Below the pieces are notes generated by a model, which saw only the letters and a program-made list of their open reading frames with translations, was not told where the DNA came from and did no database searches. A stretch of 64,000 bases of DNA. Origin: Cavia porcellus. Lineage: Eukaryota; Chordata; Mammalia; Rodentia; Caviidae. The stretch covers positions 106,670,812 through 106,734,811 of the forward strand of contig NW_026947486.1 in NCBI RefSeq assembly GCF_034190915.1, written 5' to 3'. Within the stretch, counting starts at the first letter, position 1, and every line of letters begins with the position of its first letter. The position numbers were made by a program, and so were the translations under genes. This document shows, in pieces, positions 32,651 through 45,705 of this stretch.

Positions 32651-35465
32651 ACAGCAGGAATTTAGAAAGCCTCTTTAGAAGGAGACTCAGAGAGGCCAAG
32701 AACAAGGAGAGCTCTTTAAAAAGTACCAGCTAATAAATGCAGAAATAATGGGGGAATTAGGGGGAAAATCACCGTTTTCAATCCTCAACAAAACAATGGA
32801 TCTAGGCAGCAACTTTTAATAGTCTCTAGAAACATGTAGTGAATGCCTGATGAGAAACTTCATTTTAAACAGCAAAAAGTGACTCCACAGGACCACCCTT
32901 CCCATTATAATGTAAAATGCTAGTAAAACTGTAGCATGAACTTGAAAAGGACCACAGAAGTCAAAATCACAGGTCCCTCTTAGTTCTAGAGAACTTCCAC
33001 TTCCAAATACAATATAAACGTTTTCACTGGGGAGTTCGGGTACTATTTATACCAAGGAGTGACTTACTCTAGGCCTGACCTAAATTATTCCTGGATTAAA
33101 ATGCAACCTATTTTGAGTGAAACTTTTCAAACTGAATAAACTGCCTAGAGAAAATTCCCTAAGACGTTACTGTGGAACTGTGAACTGCTAAGATCACCAG
33201 TACTACTGTTTCTGTGACATCCCTGGGACTTTGGTGTTAATCCTTAGATCCTCATTTGGGAAAGGGGAATAAATAGCACAGCCAAGCCACAGCAGGGACA
33301 GTAACAGATGCAACAGAGCCTGGCTGAGCCGTGGTTATGTGACAGTTGTGGAGACATACAAGACTGCCAGAGTTCTTTCGCATCTTTTATCAGAGTAAGG
33401 AAGTTTCTTGCTATACCTAATTTTCTTAGACTTTTAATGTGAATGAATGTTACATTTCAGAGTTTTACTCGGCTCACTGACACAAGTATTTTTTTCACTG
33501 AAATTTCAGTTCTTTCTCTCTGAAATGTTCTGCCTCCTTCACTTTTTAAAGGGCCATTGACTTTTTTAGTATTCAACTTGCATTTTGTCTGTAGCCTGGA
33601 AACTTTCTTAGATACATTTTTCTAACTTGGCTACCCCTTATCCATTTCCTTCATAATCCACACTACACCTTTATTAGAGGATTTACTGCACTATATTATA
33701 ATAATTTGTTTAATTTCCTGTTTTACCCATTTAATTTTGTGGTCCTCAAAGTCATGTATTATATCTTATTGTTTTCTCTATCCTGGTACAAGGACTTATT
33801 TATGGGGGGTACTTAACTAATGTTTGTGAAGTATATCAACTGTGCATACATTCAACAGATAATCTGCCGTATTCTGCAACTAGCGAAGAGGGGCTAGTGA
33901 ACATGACAAGGAAGAGGATTAGTAAAACTGCAGTGGCAGCGTCACTGACTCCCATTGAGCAGAGCTAGGGAAGGAAGAGGCTTACATCCCAAATGACCTG
34001 ACACCAAGGTTATTGAACTCATTCTTCTCGGTGTAATCTGGTTGAGAAGTACAAGGTCAAAGTTGGACAGGTAGAGCAAGTTAACTGGGATAATGGAAGC
34101 AAGATTCCAACCTAAGTCTGAATCTAACACCCATGTTATTCCTATACCTTGCTGCCTCTCCTTCCCTTGGTAATTACTGCTTCATTTTAGCTCTAAATTC
34201 CACACAGCGGAATAGAAACTCAAGATGGGCAGATAGTAAATAAATCGTCAACTACAGCTCACAACCCCATCACTGCCATTTTACTTTTCTGAAGGGATTT
34301 CTCTAAGGCATGCTTCCTTGGAGATTGCTTTCCTTAGGGTGACTTAGCAGTTACTTGTATGACCCAAGAAGGTTATTTCATCTTTGAGCTGCACTTTATC
34401 TAGTGAGACAAATTAAACAGCTGGAATATGGTCGAAGGCAACTGATAAACAAATTGGAAGGCCTAAAATAGAGAATATTCATGAACTGCAACTATGAAGG
34501 CACGCTGGAGATGTTTTTTCCCTTTGTATATATTTTATTTGAAGTCTCCATTCCTAGAAGTCTACATTCTACTTCATATATAATTGGGATATGTTATGCC
34601 TATTGATATATGCAGACGAAAGGCAATAAGAATCAGTAGAAAGAATACAGCTCTGTGTGTCCAATTGAGGTCACTTAGTTTTGTTCAGCCTCAGATTTTC
34701 CCATATAAAACAATAAGAGTGAGTAGTACTTAATTTAAAAGGTTGTGCTAATATTGAACTGAAATAACATTTTAAAATACGATGTTTGGTGCAGTGGTAG
34801 CATTATTAATATGATACCCACGTACCAACCTTAGGTATTATCTCAGCTAGTATGTGCTTTGATTATTTTTCAAATAATGAGACAATTTCCTCTTGTCACT
34901 CAGCTGACTAGAATTTAGTGTGTGAAATATATTGTCACTGGATGAGGTTAACTGGTTATAGAGAGACTGATTACATGATTTTTTTTGCCTTGATTGCCTC
35001 AAGAGCTGGCTAATTAAATGTTTTTGTGTCTCCCAAAACAGAATAGTGAAGGGTGTTACAGTGTTCAAAAAACATGAAAGAACCTTCCAAACCTGTTCTC
35101 TATCTACTTCAAACACTTTGTTTTTATTTCAATTTTCAAAACAAGTTAATTATGTAAGTAAAAAATAAATCGTTTGCAAATCGGAGCTTAAGTTTGGTGC
35201 TCAAATGTTGTGACTCTGCTAAATAGGGAAACTCCATGAAATTGGAAATTAAGAATTGTATTTGCAAGTACCATACAGAATAAAATAGGAATTCAAAGAT
35301 ATTTTGAATATAGAAAGAAATTGAAAATGCTACACAAATTATTTCAATGACTCCAAGAAGTAATTCGACAATAGTTTGCAGTCTTAAGTGTACATATTAG
35401 GAAAGAAGAGAAGCTAGATATTTTTTAGCTATTATCTGACTCAAAAACAGTAAGAAAATAAAAAG
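32651..35465. other. Intergenic with possible MIR remnants
   Basis: Two weak MIR-like stretches are seen (about 34,080-34,150 and 34,640-34,790, the latter with 'ggtcacttagttttgttcag' and 'cagattttcccatataaaac'). No gene is recognised. Confidence 0.4.
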
Positions 35466-35469
35466 TAAA

Positions 35470-36060
35470 TATAAAGAATATGGACTGGAAAATCTAAGGA
35501 AAAAAGTATAAATTAATGAAATTGAAAACAAATGTAACATGTCAACAAAACAAAAAACAGTCATTTGGTAAATCTGATTGGGAAAAATGAAGAAAACTCA
35601 CAAGTAGCCAGTAGCAAAAATGGTAAAATGAGATGTCATTACAGATTTCTAGAGGTAATTTAAGATACTAGGGGAGTACTTGAATCTTTGGATACATTAG
35701 TGAAAGGGACAAGTCCTTAGAAAAATGTACTGTAACAAAACGGTTTTAAAAATTGCCCCCCCTCAAAAAACCTTCAAATATATTCCCACAAAGAAAATTC
35801 CAGGCCCAGTAAAGATTCCAGTAGTGAGCTTTACTAAATATTCAAGGAAGACAAATTCCAAGCTTACACAAATCATAGCATAGAAAAGAAAACGAGAACA
35901 TGACCCAACTCACTTTGTGAAAGTAACCTTAATACGAAAAACCAATCAGGGCAAAACAAGAAAAGAAAATTACCCTCCTATGTCATTTATGTAAAAAGAT
36001 GCAAACATGCCAAACAAAATACTAGCAAATCAAATCAAATATAGTAACACAGGGCTGGAC
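35470..36060 (+). mobile_element. Old L1 ORF2 fragment, part 1
   Basis: Diverged plus-strand L1 ORF2 at the endonuclease-RT linker and RT fingers, recognisable by 'aagattccagtagtgagctttactaaat' style sequence at 35,811-35,840 and 'caaatcatagcatagaaaag'. Old, with no open frame. It continues at about 36,960 after younger insertions. Confidence 0.65.
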
Positions 36061-36090
36061 AACACAAAACAACAAAAACAACACTACAAC

Positions 36091-36219
36091 TACTGTTAGG
36101 CACAGTGGTACATACATGTAGTCCCAGCGACATGGTAGCTGAAGTAAAAGGATCACTTGAGCACAGTATTTTAAGGCCAGTCTGAGCAACATAATGAGAC
36201 TTTCCCTCAAATGTAAATT
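36091..36219 (+). mobile_element. B1/Alu-like 7SL-derived SINE
   Basis: Diverged monomer with 'aggcacagtggtacatac', 'tagtcccagcgacatggtag', 'aggatcacttgagcacag' and 'ataatgagactttccctcaa', then an A-rich tail. The tail was the target of the next L1 insertion. Confidence 0.7.
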
Positions 36220-36233
36220 AAAATTATATGGCA
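36220..36233. repeat. Target-site duplication, left copy
   Basis: aaaattatatggca, identical to 36,701-36,714. Confidence 0.93.
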
Positions 36234-36700
36234 TTATGGTAACCATTGTTGATCACCTTGTATTATGTTTTTACATTATCTATTATGTCCACCCTTTTGA
36301 TTTGACTTACTCTGTTCTGTTGTGTCACATGTGATTTTACTCTCTTCCAAAAAAGTAATAAGAACCGTGGGAGTAATAAACCCAAAATATGTAATAGTCA
36401 TTGTACAAAAGAGAGGAAAAGAAAGTGCTCTAAATGATATAACTGCATGTATATCTAAGTGTATAAGATAGACAATGATATTACTGAGTTTTGTTGGATC
36501 ATTGAACAGAACTGTTTGCAGTCTCACTGTTTGAATGTCCACTTTATATGCTTTAATTTTTTAACTTGAACAAGTATTTCTAAGATGACAATATGTAATC
36601 CAGTAACTAGTGATTTCCTACTGTTTATTTTTTTCTGAAATTCTGTATAACTTGTACCCTTTCTCTGCTTTTTTTTCCCTTTTTCTCCTTAAATAAAATA
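36234..36700 (+). mobile_element. 5'-truncated L1 (3' UTR only), plus strand
   Basis: 467 bases of L1 3' UTR: one ordinary module, then the type-II terminus with the tail 'ctccttaaataaaataaaa'. Perfect 14-base duplications flank it. It is the reverse complement of the L1 terminus at 2,741-2,980. Confidence 0.93.
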
Positions 36701-36714
36701 AAAATTATATGGCA
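36701..36714. repeat. Target-site duplication, right copy
   Basis: aaaattatatggca, identical to 36,220-36,233. Confidence 0.93.
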
Positions 36715-36959
36715 AAAGATAAAATACACAATACTAGTCATATGTTGCTAATTAACTGCTTTGAGACTTGTAGAGTTCACCATTTTGCATATTCTGACAT
36801 GAAAAATTCGACCCAGTACTTGCTATTTGATGCTTGACCAAGAAAACCAGAGCTTGTCTGTGTCGATTACGTTAAAACAGGCTAACCTTTCCAGCCAAAA
36901 CAATTTGATTGGTGCTCATTGTTTTTGATACTAAATAGCGCCTCCTGGAACGAATTAAC

Positions 36960-38640
36960 AATAAGTACTAATGTATCTCTACATATCATCCCAGTTGGGT
37001 TTATTCTAGAAAGAGATAATTTCCTTAAGATTTAAAAATCAATTCTAATTAATTTGTCACAAGTCCAGTGAGAAAAAAATATGATCATCTTAACAGTTTC
37101 ATCAAGAAAATTTAATAAAATTCGACAACCACTCATGCATGATTTAAGAAACACTTTTAACAAAGTAAGAGTAAGAAAAAACTTGCTTAATCTGATAAGG
37201 TATTTCTTCCTTACCGCAAAATTAAGATGTAAGTATCCTTAGTTGTGAAATGATAATTTTTCTTTTAGGTTAGTAATGAGGCATGGATATTTGCTGTACA
37301 AATTTCTATCACTATTGTGTTGATATTTGTATCCGGTTCTGCAATACAAGAAAAAAAATTAAAATTTGAAAAATTGGAAAAGAAGAAATAAAGGTCGTTG
37401 TTTGTGAATGATCATGTCCTTAAAGACGATAAAAGCAGAATACAGATAAATCTTTTAAATATATGAGATAATTTAATAAGATTCCTGAATACAAGGTCAG
37501 TATAAAAATTACTTATAGTTAAGTATATTAGCAAAAAGTTAGAAAATGTAATGTTTTTAAAAGTAACCATTTATAACTTCATACAAGTATCAACACATAT
37601 CAAATACCTAGGAGTAAACAATTGAGTAGCAACATATGACTAGTTTTGTATATTTTATCTTTTGTCATATTATTTTAATCTTAGAAAAAAACCTATATGG
37701 CAAACTATAAAACATTATTAAGTGAGAGTAAGAATCTAAATAAGAGGATAATTATGTAATTTTCATAGAAGATTCAATATTGCCTTCTGCAAGTTGATTC
37801 ATGGGATAAACATACAACCTCAATCAGAACCTCACATTTTGTTTTTTGTATGACTTTAGAAGCTGACTTGAAATTTTATGTGGAAATGCAAATGCCAAAA
37901 TATGAAAACACCTTGTGTAAAAGAAAATAAAACAGCTTTTTTCAAAGTGATTGTAATTAAAGACAGTGCGATATTGGCACAGGGATAGACAAAACAATGG
38001 GTCAGAAGAGAGCCACAAGAGATAGTGTTACATGTAGGGGCACATGATATGAGACAGGAGTGGCACTGCCTATCCATGGTGGAAGGCTAGATATTCAATA
38101 AATGTTGCTGGACAATTGGAATTTATGTGAGAAAAATTAAAATTGGTATCCTATCTTATATCATATACAAAAATCAATTACAGATGTGATATAGACAAAT
38201 ATAAAACACAAAACAATAATGTCCTTAGAAGTTAATACATATTTTCTTCATTATTTTGGGGTAGAGAAAGATTTTAAGACATAAAAAGCAGGAGAAAATA
38301 TTTGTAAAAGTGATAACCAAAAATGCACTGATACGTAGTATGGATGAAGAACACAACCCAATTAAAATGAGAACAATCTCTACCAACTGTGTCACATCAT
38401 GAAGGAGGAACCCCAAAGAACTAAATGATTTTGATCATCTTCATAATATTAAACTTCATCATTAATCGGGAAAACGAAGATTAAAGCCACAGTGAATACC
38501 ACTGTATATCCTCCAGACTGACTGGCAGAAAGATTAGAGTCTAACTATAGTAAGTACCCAGGATATTGAGTAGCAGAAATTGCAAACTGGTAGTAGGTAT
38601 ATAGACTGGTGCACTCTGGAAAATGGATAAAAGAGCAAAA
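36960..38640 (+). mobile_element. Old L1 ORF2 fragment, part 2
   Basis: Continues the same diverged plus-strand L1. The RT region is at 37,000-37,160 ('catcatcccagttgggttta', 'aataaaattcgacaaccac'), the connection region at 37,560-37,620 ('aaatacctaggagtaaac'), and the C-terminal region at 38,130-38,420. No frame survives. Confidence 0.65.
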
Positions 38641-38654
38641 GGGATGGGAGATGA

Positions 38655-38790
38655 AAATAATTTTGACAGTCTATTATGTGTCATATGCATTTAATTCTAA
38701 TGAACTCATGAGATTCATAAGGAAATGAGTCAGAATTCGACTCTGGGTTTCTTAGTTCTAAATTCTGTGTTGTGTTGTACTCTTCCTGGG
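38655..38790 (-). mobile_element. MIR SINE, minus strand
   Basis: 'gacagtctattatgtgtcata', '...ctcatgagattcat' and 'gtcagaattcgactctgg' follow the order of a MIR read in reverse. Confidence 0.6.
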
Positions 38791-38999
38791 AGATTAACTT
38801 TGTGGTCTAAAGAACAAATGAATGGTTCCAGCAGAACACTTTAAACCAGTTTGTTTGGATATCCGAGTTAGTAGGTTCTGAAAATCTGCCAAGTAAGAAA
38901 CCCGAGAAGTATAGATTTAGAATTATTTTGTAGATTATTTGTTATGGGTGAGAGAAAATGAATTCAGGTAAGTCTTGTCAAAAGCAGTTGTTTGTTAAT

Positions 39000-39345
39000 C
39001 ATATATATATATTATATATATAATTATTATTTATATATATAATATATATATATAATTACTTTATATATATATAATATATATATAATTATTTTATATATAT
39101 AGTATATAATATAATATATAATTATATAATTATATAATAATATATAATAATAATTATTATATAATATATTATATTAATTATATAATTAATAGAATTATTA
39201 TTATATAATATTTATTATTATATAATAATTATTATTATATATTATATAATAATTATTATTATATTATTATTATATAATATATTATATTAATTATATAATA
39301 ATATAATAGATAATAATTATATAATTATTTTAATTGTATAAATTT
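39000..39345. repeat. A/T-only low-complexity tract
   Basis: About 345 bases made almost wholly of A and T (TA runs and AATTATT patterns) with many self-complementary stretches. Such tracts can extrude cruciforms and are prone to length change. Confidence 0.95.
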
Positions 39346-39789
39346 TTGGGTCACTGATAATTTAATATGTTGGTAATAACGACATTACAATACAGCAGTT
39401 AACATTTTCCTCTGCTTAAACACTAAAAATTTGAATAACACATAATAATTATAAATGTTCTTTGGGGCCGAGTGTGGTATTCCAATAAAGAGATATGAGA
39501 TACGCTGATCAACTCAGGGTGATTAGCATTTCTTTATCCTTATTATGACTTTGTGTTTGGATCTTTTTAGCTCTCCTCTACTAGTTACTATAGTCATAAA
39601 ACACATAACAGGTCATCATTAACTCTAGTCCTCCCACTGTTTTGTAGAACGGTAGAACCTACTGCTTCTATTTATGTTTCAATATTCATTATCTGACTTC
39701 CGACTAGCTCCCCTTACTGCGTGCACTTTTGATAGATAGAAGGATTAATTGGATGCAATTCTCATGGTACCCAGCAAGTGAAAGTTACT

Positions 39790-42055
39790 GCATGATGAAA
39801 TGTAGTGATTTCTTATGAGTGCAAGTTTAATTGGTATTTAGAATAACTGCAAAGTATGTTGCAGCCAGACAAATAGGCATGGGCCATAATATAGTGTCTT
39901 ATTTTCAGAATTTGAGGATATATAACTAGAAGTGAGGGTGTTGAGTCATATGGTAATTTTAGCTTTTCGAGGAACCGCCAAGCTGTTTTTAACAATGGCT
40001 GCACCATTTTACACCTCCATCAGCAATGTTCAAGGTTCCTGTTTGTTAACACTATTTTCCTCATTTGCTTAAAATTATAGCAGTCTTCAGAGTGTGAAGT
40101 GGTACCCAACTGTGGTTTTGATTTGAATTTCCTTGATGACTAATGATATTGATGATCTTTTCATACGCTTGTTGCTATTTGTGTATCTTCCCTGGAGAAA
40201 TGTTTATTTAAGTCTTTTGCTTAGGTTTTAATCATGTATTCCTTTTTGCTGTTAAGTTTTGAGAATTCTTTAGATATTTCTGGTACTAGACTGTTATTGG
40301 ATGTATGACTTACACATATTTTCTCACATTGTGTGGGTTGTATTTTCACTTTTTTCACTGTGTCTTTTGAAGTGCAAAAGGTTTGAATTTTGAGAACTTT
40401 ATAATTTTCATTTTTGTTGTTGCTAGAGATTTTGGATTCATATCTAAGAATCTAATTTCAAATCTGTGGTCATGAAGATTTATCTCTAATATTGTCTTAT
40501 AAGATTTTTTGTAGTATTAGCTCTTACATTCAGGTTTTGACTCATGTTGAATTACTTTTTTGCACTGTGAGTTAAGGGTCCGATTTCAATCTTTTGAGTA
40601 TAGATATCAGGTTGCTTCTGCACAATACCTGTAAAAGAATCTTATTTCTCCATTGAATGTTCTTTGCATCCTTGTCAAAAATTTTTCCACTTCCTGGATG
40701 CTAAAGCCTGTTCGATTGATCTATGTCTATTTTTGTATAACACTGATTTGATTACTATAACTTTGTTCTCTGGAATAAATTAACCTGGTCAGAATGTATA
40801 ATTCCCTCAATATGCTTCTAAATTTAATTTGCTGGTATTTTGCTGAGGATATTTGCATCTATAGTTGTAAGACATATTCTTGTATAGTTTTGATTTCTTG
40901 TGATGTCTTTATCTGGCTTTGGTATTGTAGGGTAAGGTGGCTCATTGATTTAGGAAGTGTTCTCTCCTCTTTCATTGTTTGAAAGAGTTCGAGAAGGATT
41001 GTTACTGATTTTTCTTTAACTGTTTGATAGAATTTACAGCTGAAGTCATCCATGATATTTTTTATTATTCTTGTTGGGAAGGTTTTATTTATTGATTCAA
41101 TCTCATTAGTTTGTTTAGATCATGTATTTCTTCTTGAATTAGTTTGAGTATTGTGTGTGTTTTTGTGAATTTGTCCATTTCATATAAGCTATTTAATCTG
41201 TATGTAATTTTTTACTGTATTTCCTTATAATATTTTAAAAAACTATAAAGTCTATGGATTTTCTTATAATATTTTTGAAACGTCTATAAAATCTGCATTA
41301 TCAACTCAATTCTCTCATTGTTTTGATCAGTTGAATTAAAAGCTTGTCAATTTTGTCAGTCTATTCAAAGGATTGACTTTTGGTTTTGTTGATTCTATTT
41401 TTTCTATCCTCTTTTATTTACATCTGTTCTGATCATATTATTTTTTCTGTTAGCTTTAGGTTTTGCTTCCTGTTGTTTTTCTAGTTTCTTAAGGTGTAAG
41501 ATTACTTCATTCATTTGGTGCCTTTTCTTTCTTCTAAAATGTTTTAAGCTACAATACACCTTTGAGCCCTGTTTCTGCTGCATCCCAAAGGTTTTGTTTT
41601 TGTGTTCTGTTTTCATATTCATTTGCCTGAAATTGTTTTACTTATAACTTTTTGTTTGACTCACTGGTTGTTTCAAAGGATATTGTTTAATTTCTACATA
41701 TTTGTGAATATTTTTGTTTTGCTTCTGTTACTGATACCTGGTTTCATCCATTGTGGTTGAACAAGAATGTTCATATGATTTCAGTCTTTTAAAATTACCG
41801 TAGGATATAGTTTGTCCTGGAAAATGTTCCATGTGCACTTGATAAAAATGTGCATTTTTTTGTGAATGTGTGGTATGCTGTATGTCTGGTACATCTAGTT
41901 GGTTATAATGTTAATTAATTCCCTTTTATCCTTCTGATCTTCTGTGTAGTTCTTTACTGTACACTATAAAAAGTGAGGTATTATGTTCCCCATCAGGACT
42001 GTCGAACTGTTAACTTCTCCCTTAGATACTGTCAGTTTTAGGTGGATTTTCAAAT
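39790..42055 (-). mobile_element. Old L1 ORF2 fragment, minus strand
   Basis: The minus strand reads the C-terminal region at 40,007-39,813 (MVQPLLKTAWRFLEKLKL), RT fingers at 41,053-40,859 (MDDFSCKFYQTVKEKSVTIL; ERTLPKS), and linker at 41,622-41,404. It is much more diverged than L1-A to L1-D and belongs to an older family. Confidence 0.75.
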
Positions 42056-42062
42056 CCCTTTT

Positions 42063-42255
42063 CTGCTGGGCATGATGGCACATGCCTGTAATCCCGGCAC
42101 TCGCGAGGCTGAGCCAGGAAGATCATTGCCAGTTCAAGACCAGTCTGGGCTACAAAGTGAGCTCAAGGCCAGCCTGAACTGCGCAGCATGACCCTGTCTC
42201 AAAAAAAGACAAAAAAGAGAGAAAATATAATAATAATAATAATAATAATAAATAA
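42063..42255 (+). mobile_element. B1-like SINE with (TAA)n tail
   Basis: Well preserved: 'gctgggcatgatggcacatg', 'cctgtaatcccggcactcg', 'caagaccagtctgggctac' and 'accctgtctc', then an A-rich tail that became a TAA microsatellite at about 42,227-42,255. Confidence 0.9.
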
Positions 42256-42294
42256 TCTCCATATTCTTCTACTTTTTCCTCTCCAAGAGTCTTG

Positions 42295-42370
42295 CTTTTT
42301 CTGGCACTGGGACTCAACGCATAGCCTTACGTGTTTCAGGCAAACGGTCTTCCACTGAGCCTCACGCTCA
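42295..42370 (-). mobile_element. ID-like SINE fragment, minus strand
   Basis: 'tggcactgggactcaacgc' and 'cactgagcctcacgctcaa' are the complement of an ID body. Diverged. Confidence 0.6.
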
Positions 42371-43059
42371 ACCCATAGAGTTTTCTTTTCCTAATCTCTT
42401 CCTTCTTAGTCTCCTTGGCCTGCCTTTTGTCTGTTAAAATTATTTTCCTTTATTGCAGGCTGCTGCCACCAATATTTGTGCTTTTTACTCCTTTAAGCCA
42501 AAACCTCCCTGAAAGCTTTCTGAGCACTGAGCCCTGAGTGAAGCAACACTAAGGCGAGTCCTACTGCGGGCCGGAAGGGTCACTACCAGGTAGGGTAAGC
42601 CCACGATCCCTTTGAGAATAACTTCCCTGCTCTTTGAGGATAAGTTTCCTATTGTTGCCACTAATAACCTGTACCAGGTGTGTGTGCTGACATAATAGCT
42701 GCCACCTGTCTAGGGAGAGGGGTGACAGGTGGGCAAAATAACCCAGCACTCTCATACATTAAAGTAGCCACGTCTCTCCTCACTGTTTCCCATGTCATAA
42801 TTTCTCTTATTACAGCATGGACTCTGGCATTCTTCAAAAAGTTGTAGCTGATCATTTTTATCGCCTTGTTACTTCTGCAAAGGAATGGAGTCCTGGAATT
42901 CCTTCCTCTCCTATTTTAGTGATGTTCCCAGGGGGAATTTTTTGGATGATTCTGTGTTACATCTTGATATACCTGTGCATTTTAAAAACTCAGTTATGTA
43001 TTTTACATTATTCATTTCACTCTATGGAAATTATATGTCAATTAAAAAACTGTATTAAA

Positions 43060-43190
43060 GAAACCATTCTGGCTGCTGTGTAGAGAACATATCGGCAAAG
43101 ACCACAGCCAAAGTAGGAGGCTATTGAGATTGTTTAGGCCAGAGGTGGTGGTTACTTAGACTCAGGAAGTTAAAAGTGTAAGTGTACTCA
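43060..43190 (+). repeat. Ancient interspersed repeat fragment
   Basis: 'accattctggctgctgtgta' ... 'gtaggaggctattgagattg' ... 'ggccagaggtggtggttac' resembles a common mammal-wide repeat. I do not assign a family. Confidence 0.45.
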
Positions 43191-43359
43191 TTAGAGGATT
43201 ACAGGATAAAGTTCAGTGTTGGTACCAGTTTCTCTAAAACTCTTTGCATTAGACTAGTGCAGGATCTCCTATTGCTAGTCCCTGTAGGGGTGGTAGAGCT
43301 ATTGCAGAGATTCTAAGTTTTAAAGATGATAACTCATGTAAATTTTAAAGCTGATTATT

Positions 43360-43512
43360 TATTTATTGTTGTTTTGAGACAGGGCCTCACGATGCAGTTC
43401 AGGCTGGCCATTAGCTCACTTTGTAGTCCAGCCTGGTCTTGGACTCGCAACAGTCCTGCCTCAGCCTCCCAGGTGCTGGGATTACAGGTGTGCGCCACCA
43501 TACCCTGTTTAA
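43360..43512 (-). mobile_element. B1-like SINE, minus strand
   Basis: Complement of a B1 monomer: 'ttttgagacagggcctcac', 'agtccagcctggtcttgg', 'ctcagcctcccaggtgctg', 'gattacaggtgtgcgccac'. Confidence 0.9.
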
Positions 43513-44625
43513 AGATGATAATTTAAAGGTCAATAAACTTGTCATTTTCTTGTTTTAAAAGTGTTATGCTTTCCCCGGCTATATATTATAGAGTGACTAA
43601 TAGCAATTGCTGATCTTACTTATAACTCTGTCACTCAGTTGGTTTATTTCCCAGGTGAATGTTGGTTTAGGCGTCATATAGGCTTTATTAATCATAATGT
43701 GTATTCTGATTTAGAGACCAGCTTTTTTCATATAATAAAACTTTTCTGGTGATACAAATTTAAATAAATCATTAATACTGCACTTCAAAATTAGTACCAC
43801 AAATCACATAAATGTTGAAAAATTTTTAAAAATCAGAGTTGTATTATTGTTTAAAGTGTTCTCAAAGCAGAAAAAGTCAAGAAATTCTAACTCTATCCGT
43901 TTAACTTTGAGAAGGAAAAATGTCCCTGCCAAGAAATCAAGGAATCTCTAAGCAGCAAGACCTTCTAGGGTGGGTGTGACACCCATAGATTTGGCCAGAA
44001 CACAGTGAGCCTAAGTAATGCAGAGAGTGTGATACTAAGAGAGGGCATTAGCAAGAATATCACGGGGTCTGCTCTGCCATCCTTAGCCCCGCGGGAAGAC
44101 AGGGAATCAGTGGGGCAGGACCAAAGATGACCTGCGTTGTGAGTTGCTCTGTCATGGAGAAACTGTCCCACACTATAGCTAAGCAGATCTCAGAGGCCAT
44201 GGTGTAACGGACAAAGCAAGATGGAGAACCCCACACTTTGCTGGAAGGAGGAAGGTGCATGAGAAACAGCCTGCTGGCAGCCACCCATAGGGCAGAGAAA
44301 TTCCTACAAATACTCCCCATGAGGCTGCTTCTTTTGCCGTGTTCCAGGGAGGATTACTGGGTGGTTCAGAAAGACTTGGGTCAGATTTCATTTGAGCCTT
44401 AGCTTTGTGGCCTATGGGGAGGTGCACAAGTTGGTCAGTATGTCACATCCATCTCTTCCCTTCATTGCATTCCCTTACAAGTCAGAGTGCATAACTAGGA
44501 TTAAGGGAACTGCCTTCAGCTCTATTAATACACGGTAAGGAAAATTTATTTACTTCAGTATGAATTATCAGTAATATTTAATGGTCCTTGATAAAATTTA
44601 TCCTTCAGTCATGGTAAATTGGGAT
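43513..44625. other. Intergenic, nothing recognised
   Basis: No repeat or gene is identified. Minus-strand frames of 68-86 codons (43,965-44,427) overlap each other in different frames and look accidental. Confidence 0.45.
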
Positions 44626-44629
44626 TTGA

Positions 44630-44643
44630 CCACTAGGTGGCGC
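44630..44643 (+). promoter_or_regulatory. CTCF motif, forward orientation
   Basis: ccactaggtggcgc matches the CTCF core consensus at essentially every position. It stands outside the SINEs and L1s I recognised, so it is probably not repeat-borne. A reverse-oriented match lies at 63,875. Confidence 0.75.
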
Positions 44644-44756
44644 ATAACAAATAATTATCCAATTGTCAGTATGCAAAAGTCTTTTCTTGAGTGATTAAAA
44701 TTTGATTGTCATTAATCCCAAAATATACATGAATTCTAACTCTCCTTGTACTGTGT

Positions 44757-44965
44757 GTGTGGTATTGTGTATTGATCCCAGGTACTTGTACTAAGATTCA
44801 TCCTTGATATGAAACACATCAACAGAAATATGCACACACATACTCTCAATTTTAGTTTTAATTTTTAAAAAAAATCTTTCATTTTGAAACAGGGTCTTGT
44901 TAAAATATTAAGTTGTCCAGATTGGGCTCGAATTTGCGGCCATCCTGCTTCATCCTTTCCAAGTG
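44757..44965 (-). mobile_element. B4-like SINE remnant, minus strand
   Basis: An ID-like start ('gtattgatcccaggtact') is followed by a B1-like part ('gaaacagggtcttgttaaaa', 'gggctcgaatttgcggccat', 'cctgcttcatcctttcc'). Diverged. Confidence 0.55.
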
Positions 44966-45544
44966 CATATGGACTTGGAAAGGGAGAGGGAGAGGACTAT
45001 AGAAGTGCAGAACTTAAAGTTATTTTAATTTTACATAGAACTTTTGTGCAATAATTATTTTTCTGCAAGTATTTTATTCCTTATTTTCTGAATTTAATGT
45101 ATATATATTTTCATTTAAAGTACCTGGAGCCCCAGGGAAATTTCAAAGAATCAACACAGTGACTATCTGTATATACTTGACTTAGATTTGCCAACTCTTA
45201 TCTCTGTGACATACATTCAAGAATAATTTTAGACATTTTGGCCATTTCCCCCCAGTACTTCAGCACATGTCTTGTGGATGTAAGTCCATCTGTCTGTTTT
45301 TTATAGATGTTTTACTTTTGTTCCAAGGTCCAGTTACTGCCACACATCAAATTCAGTTCTCATAACTTTCTAATCACCTTTAAACTAGGATAGTCTCCCC
45401 CTTAAAATATGACAATAACATTTGGAATGTTATGGGCCAGTTGTTTTTCTAGAATATTTCACAATCTGTATTTCTTCTCCAAACAAATAAAATTATTATG
45501 CATCACACATACATACTGATAAAGGAGATGCACTGAATGATGTA

Positions 45545-45705
45545 GTGATGAAGAGAATGAGCTTTAGGTATTAATGATTAGTAATCCTGTTCTCTTATTT
45601 AATCCCTACAGTTTTTTCATCTATGCAATGGTGATAATATTAAGTTCTTTATCACTTGATACTCATAAAAATGCCTAGCATATAATAAATGCACAGTAAA
45701 TAGTA
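45545..45705 (+). mobile_element. MIR SINE, plus strand
   Basis: 'ttttttcatctatgcaatgg' 'tgataatattaag' and 'atgcctagcatataataaat' follow the conserved MIR core and 3' part. Confidence 0.6.
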
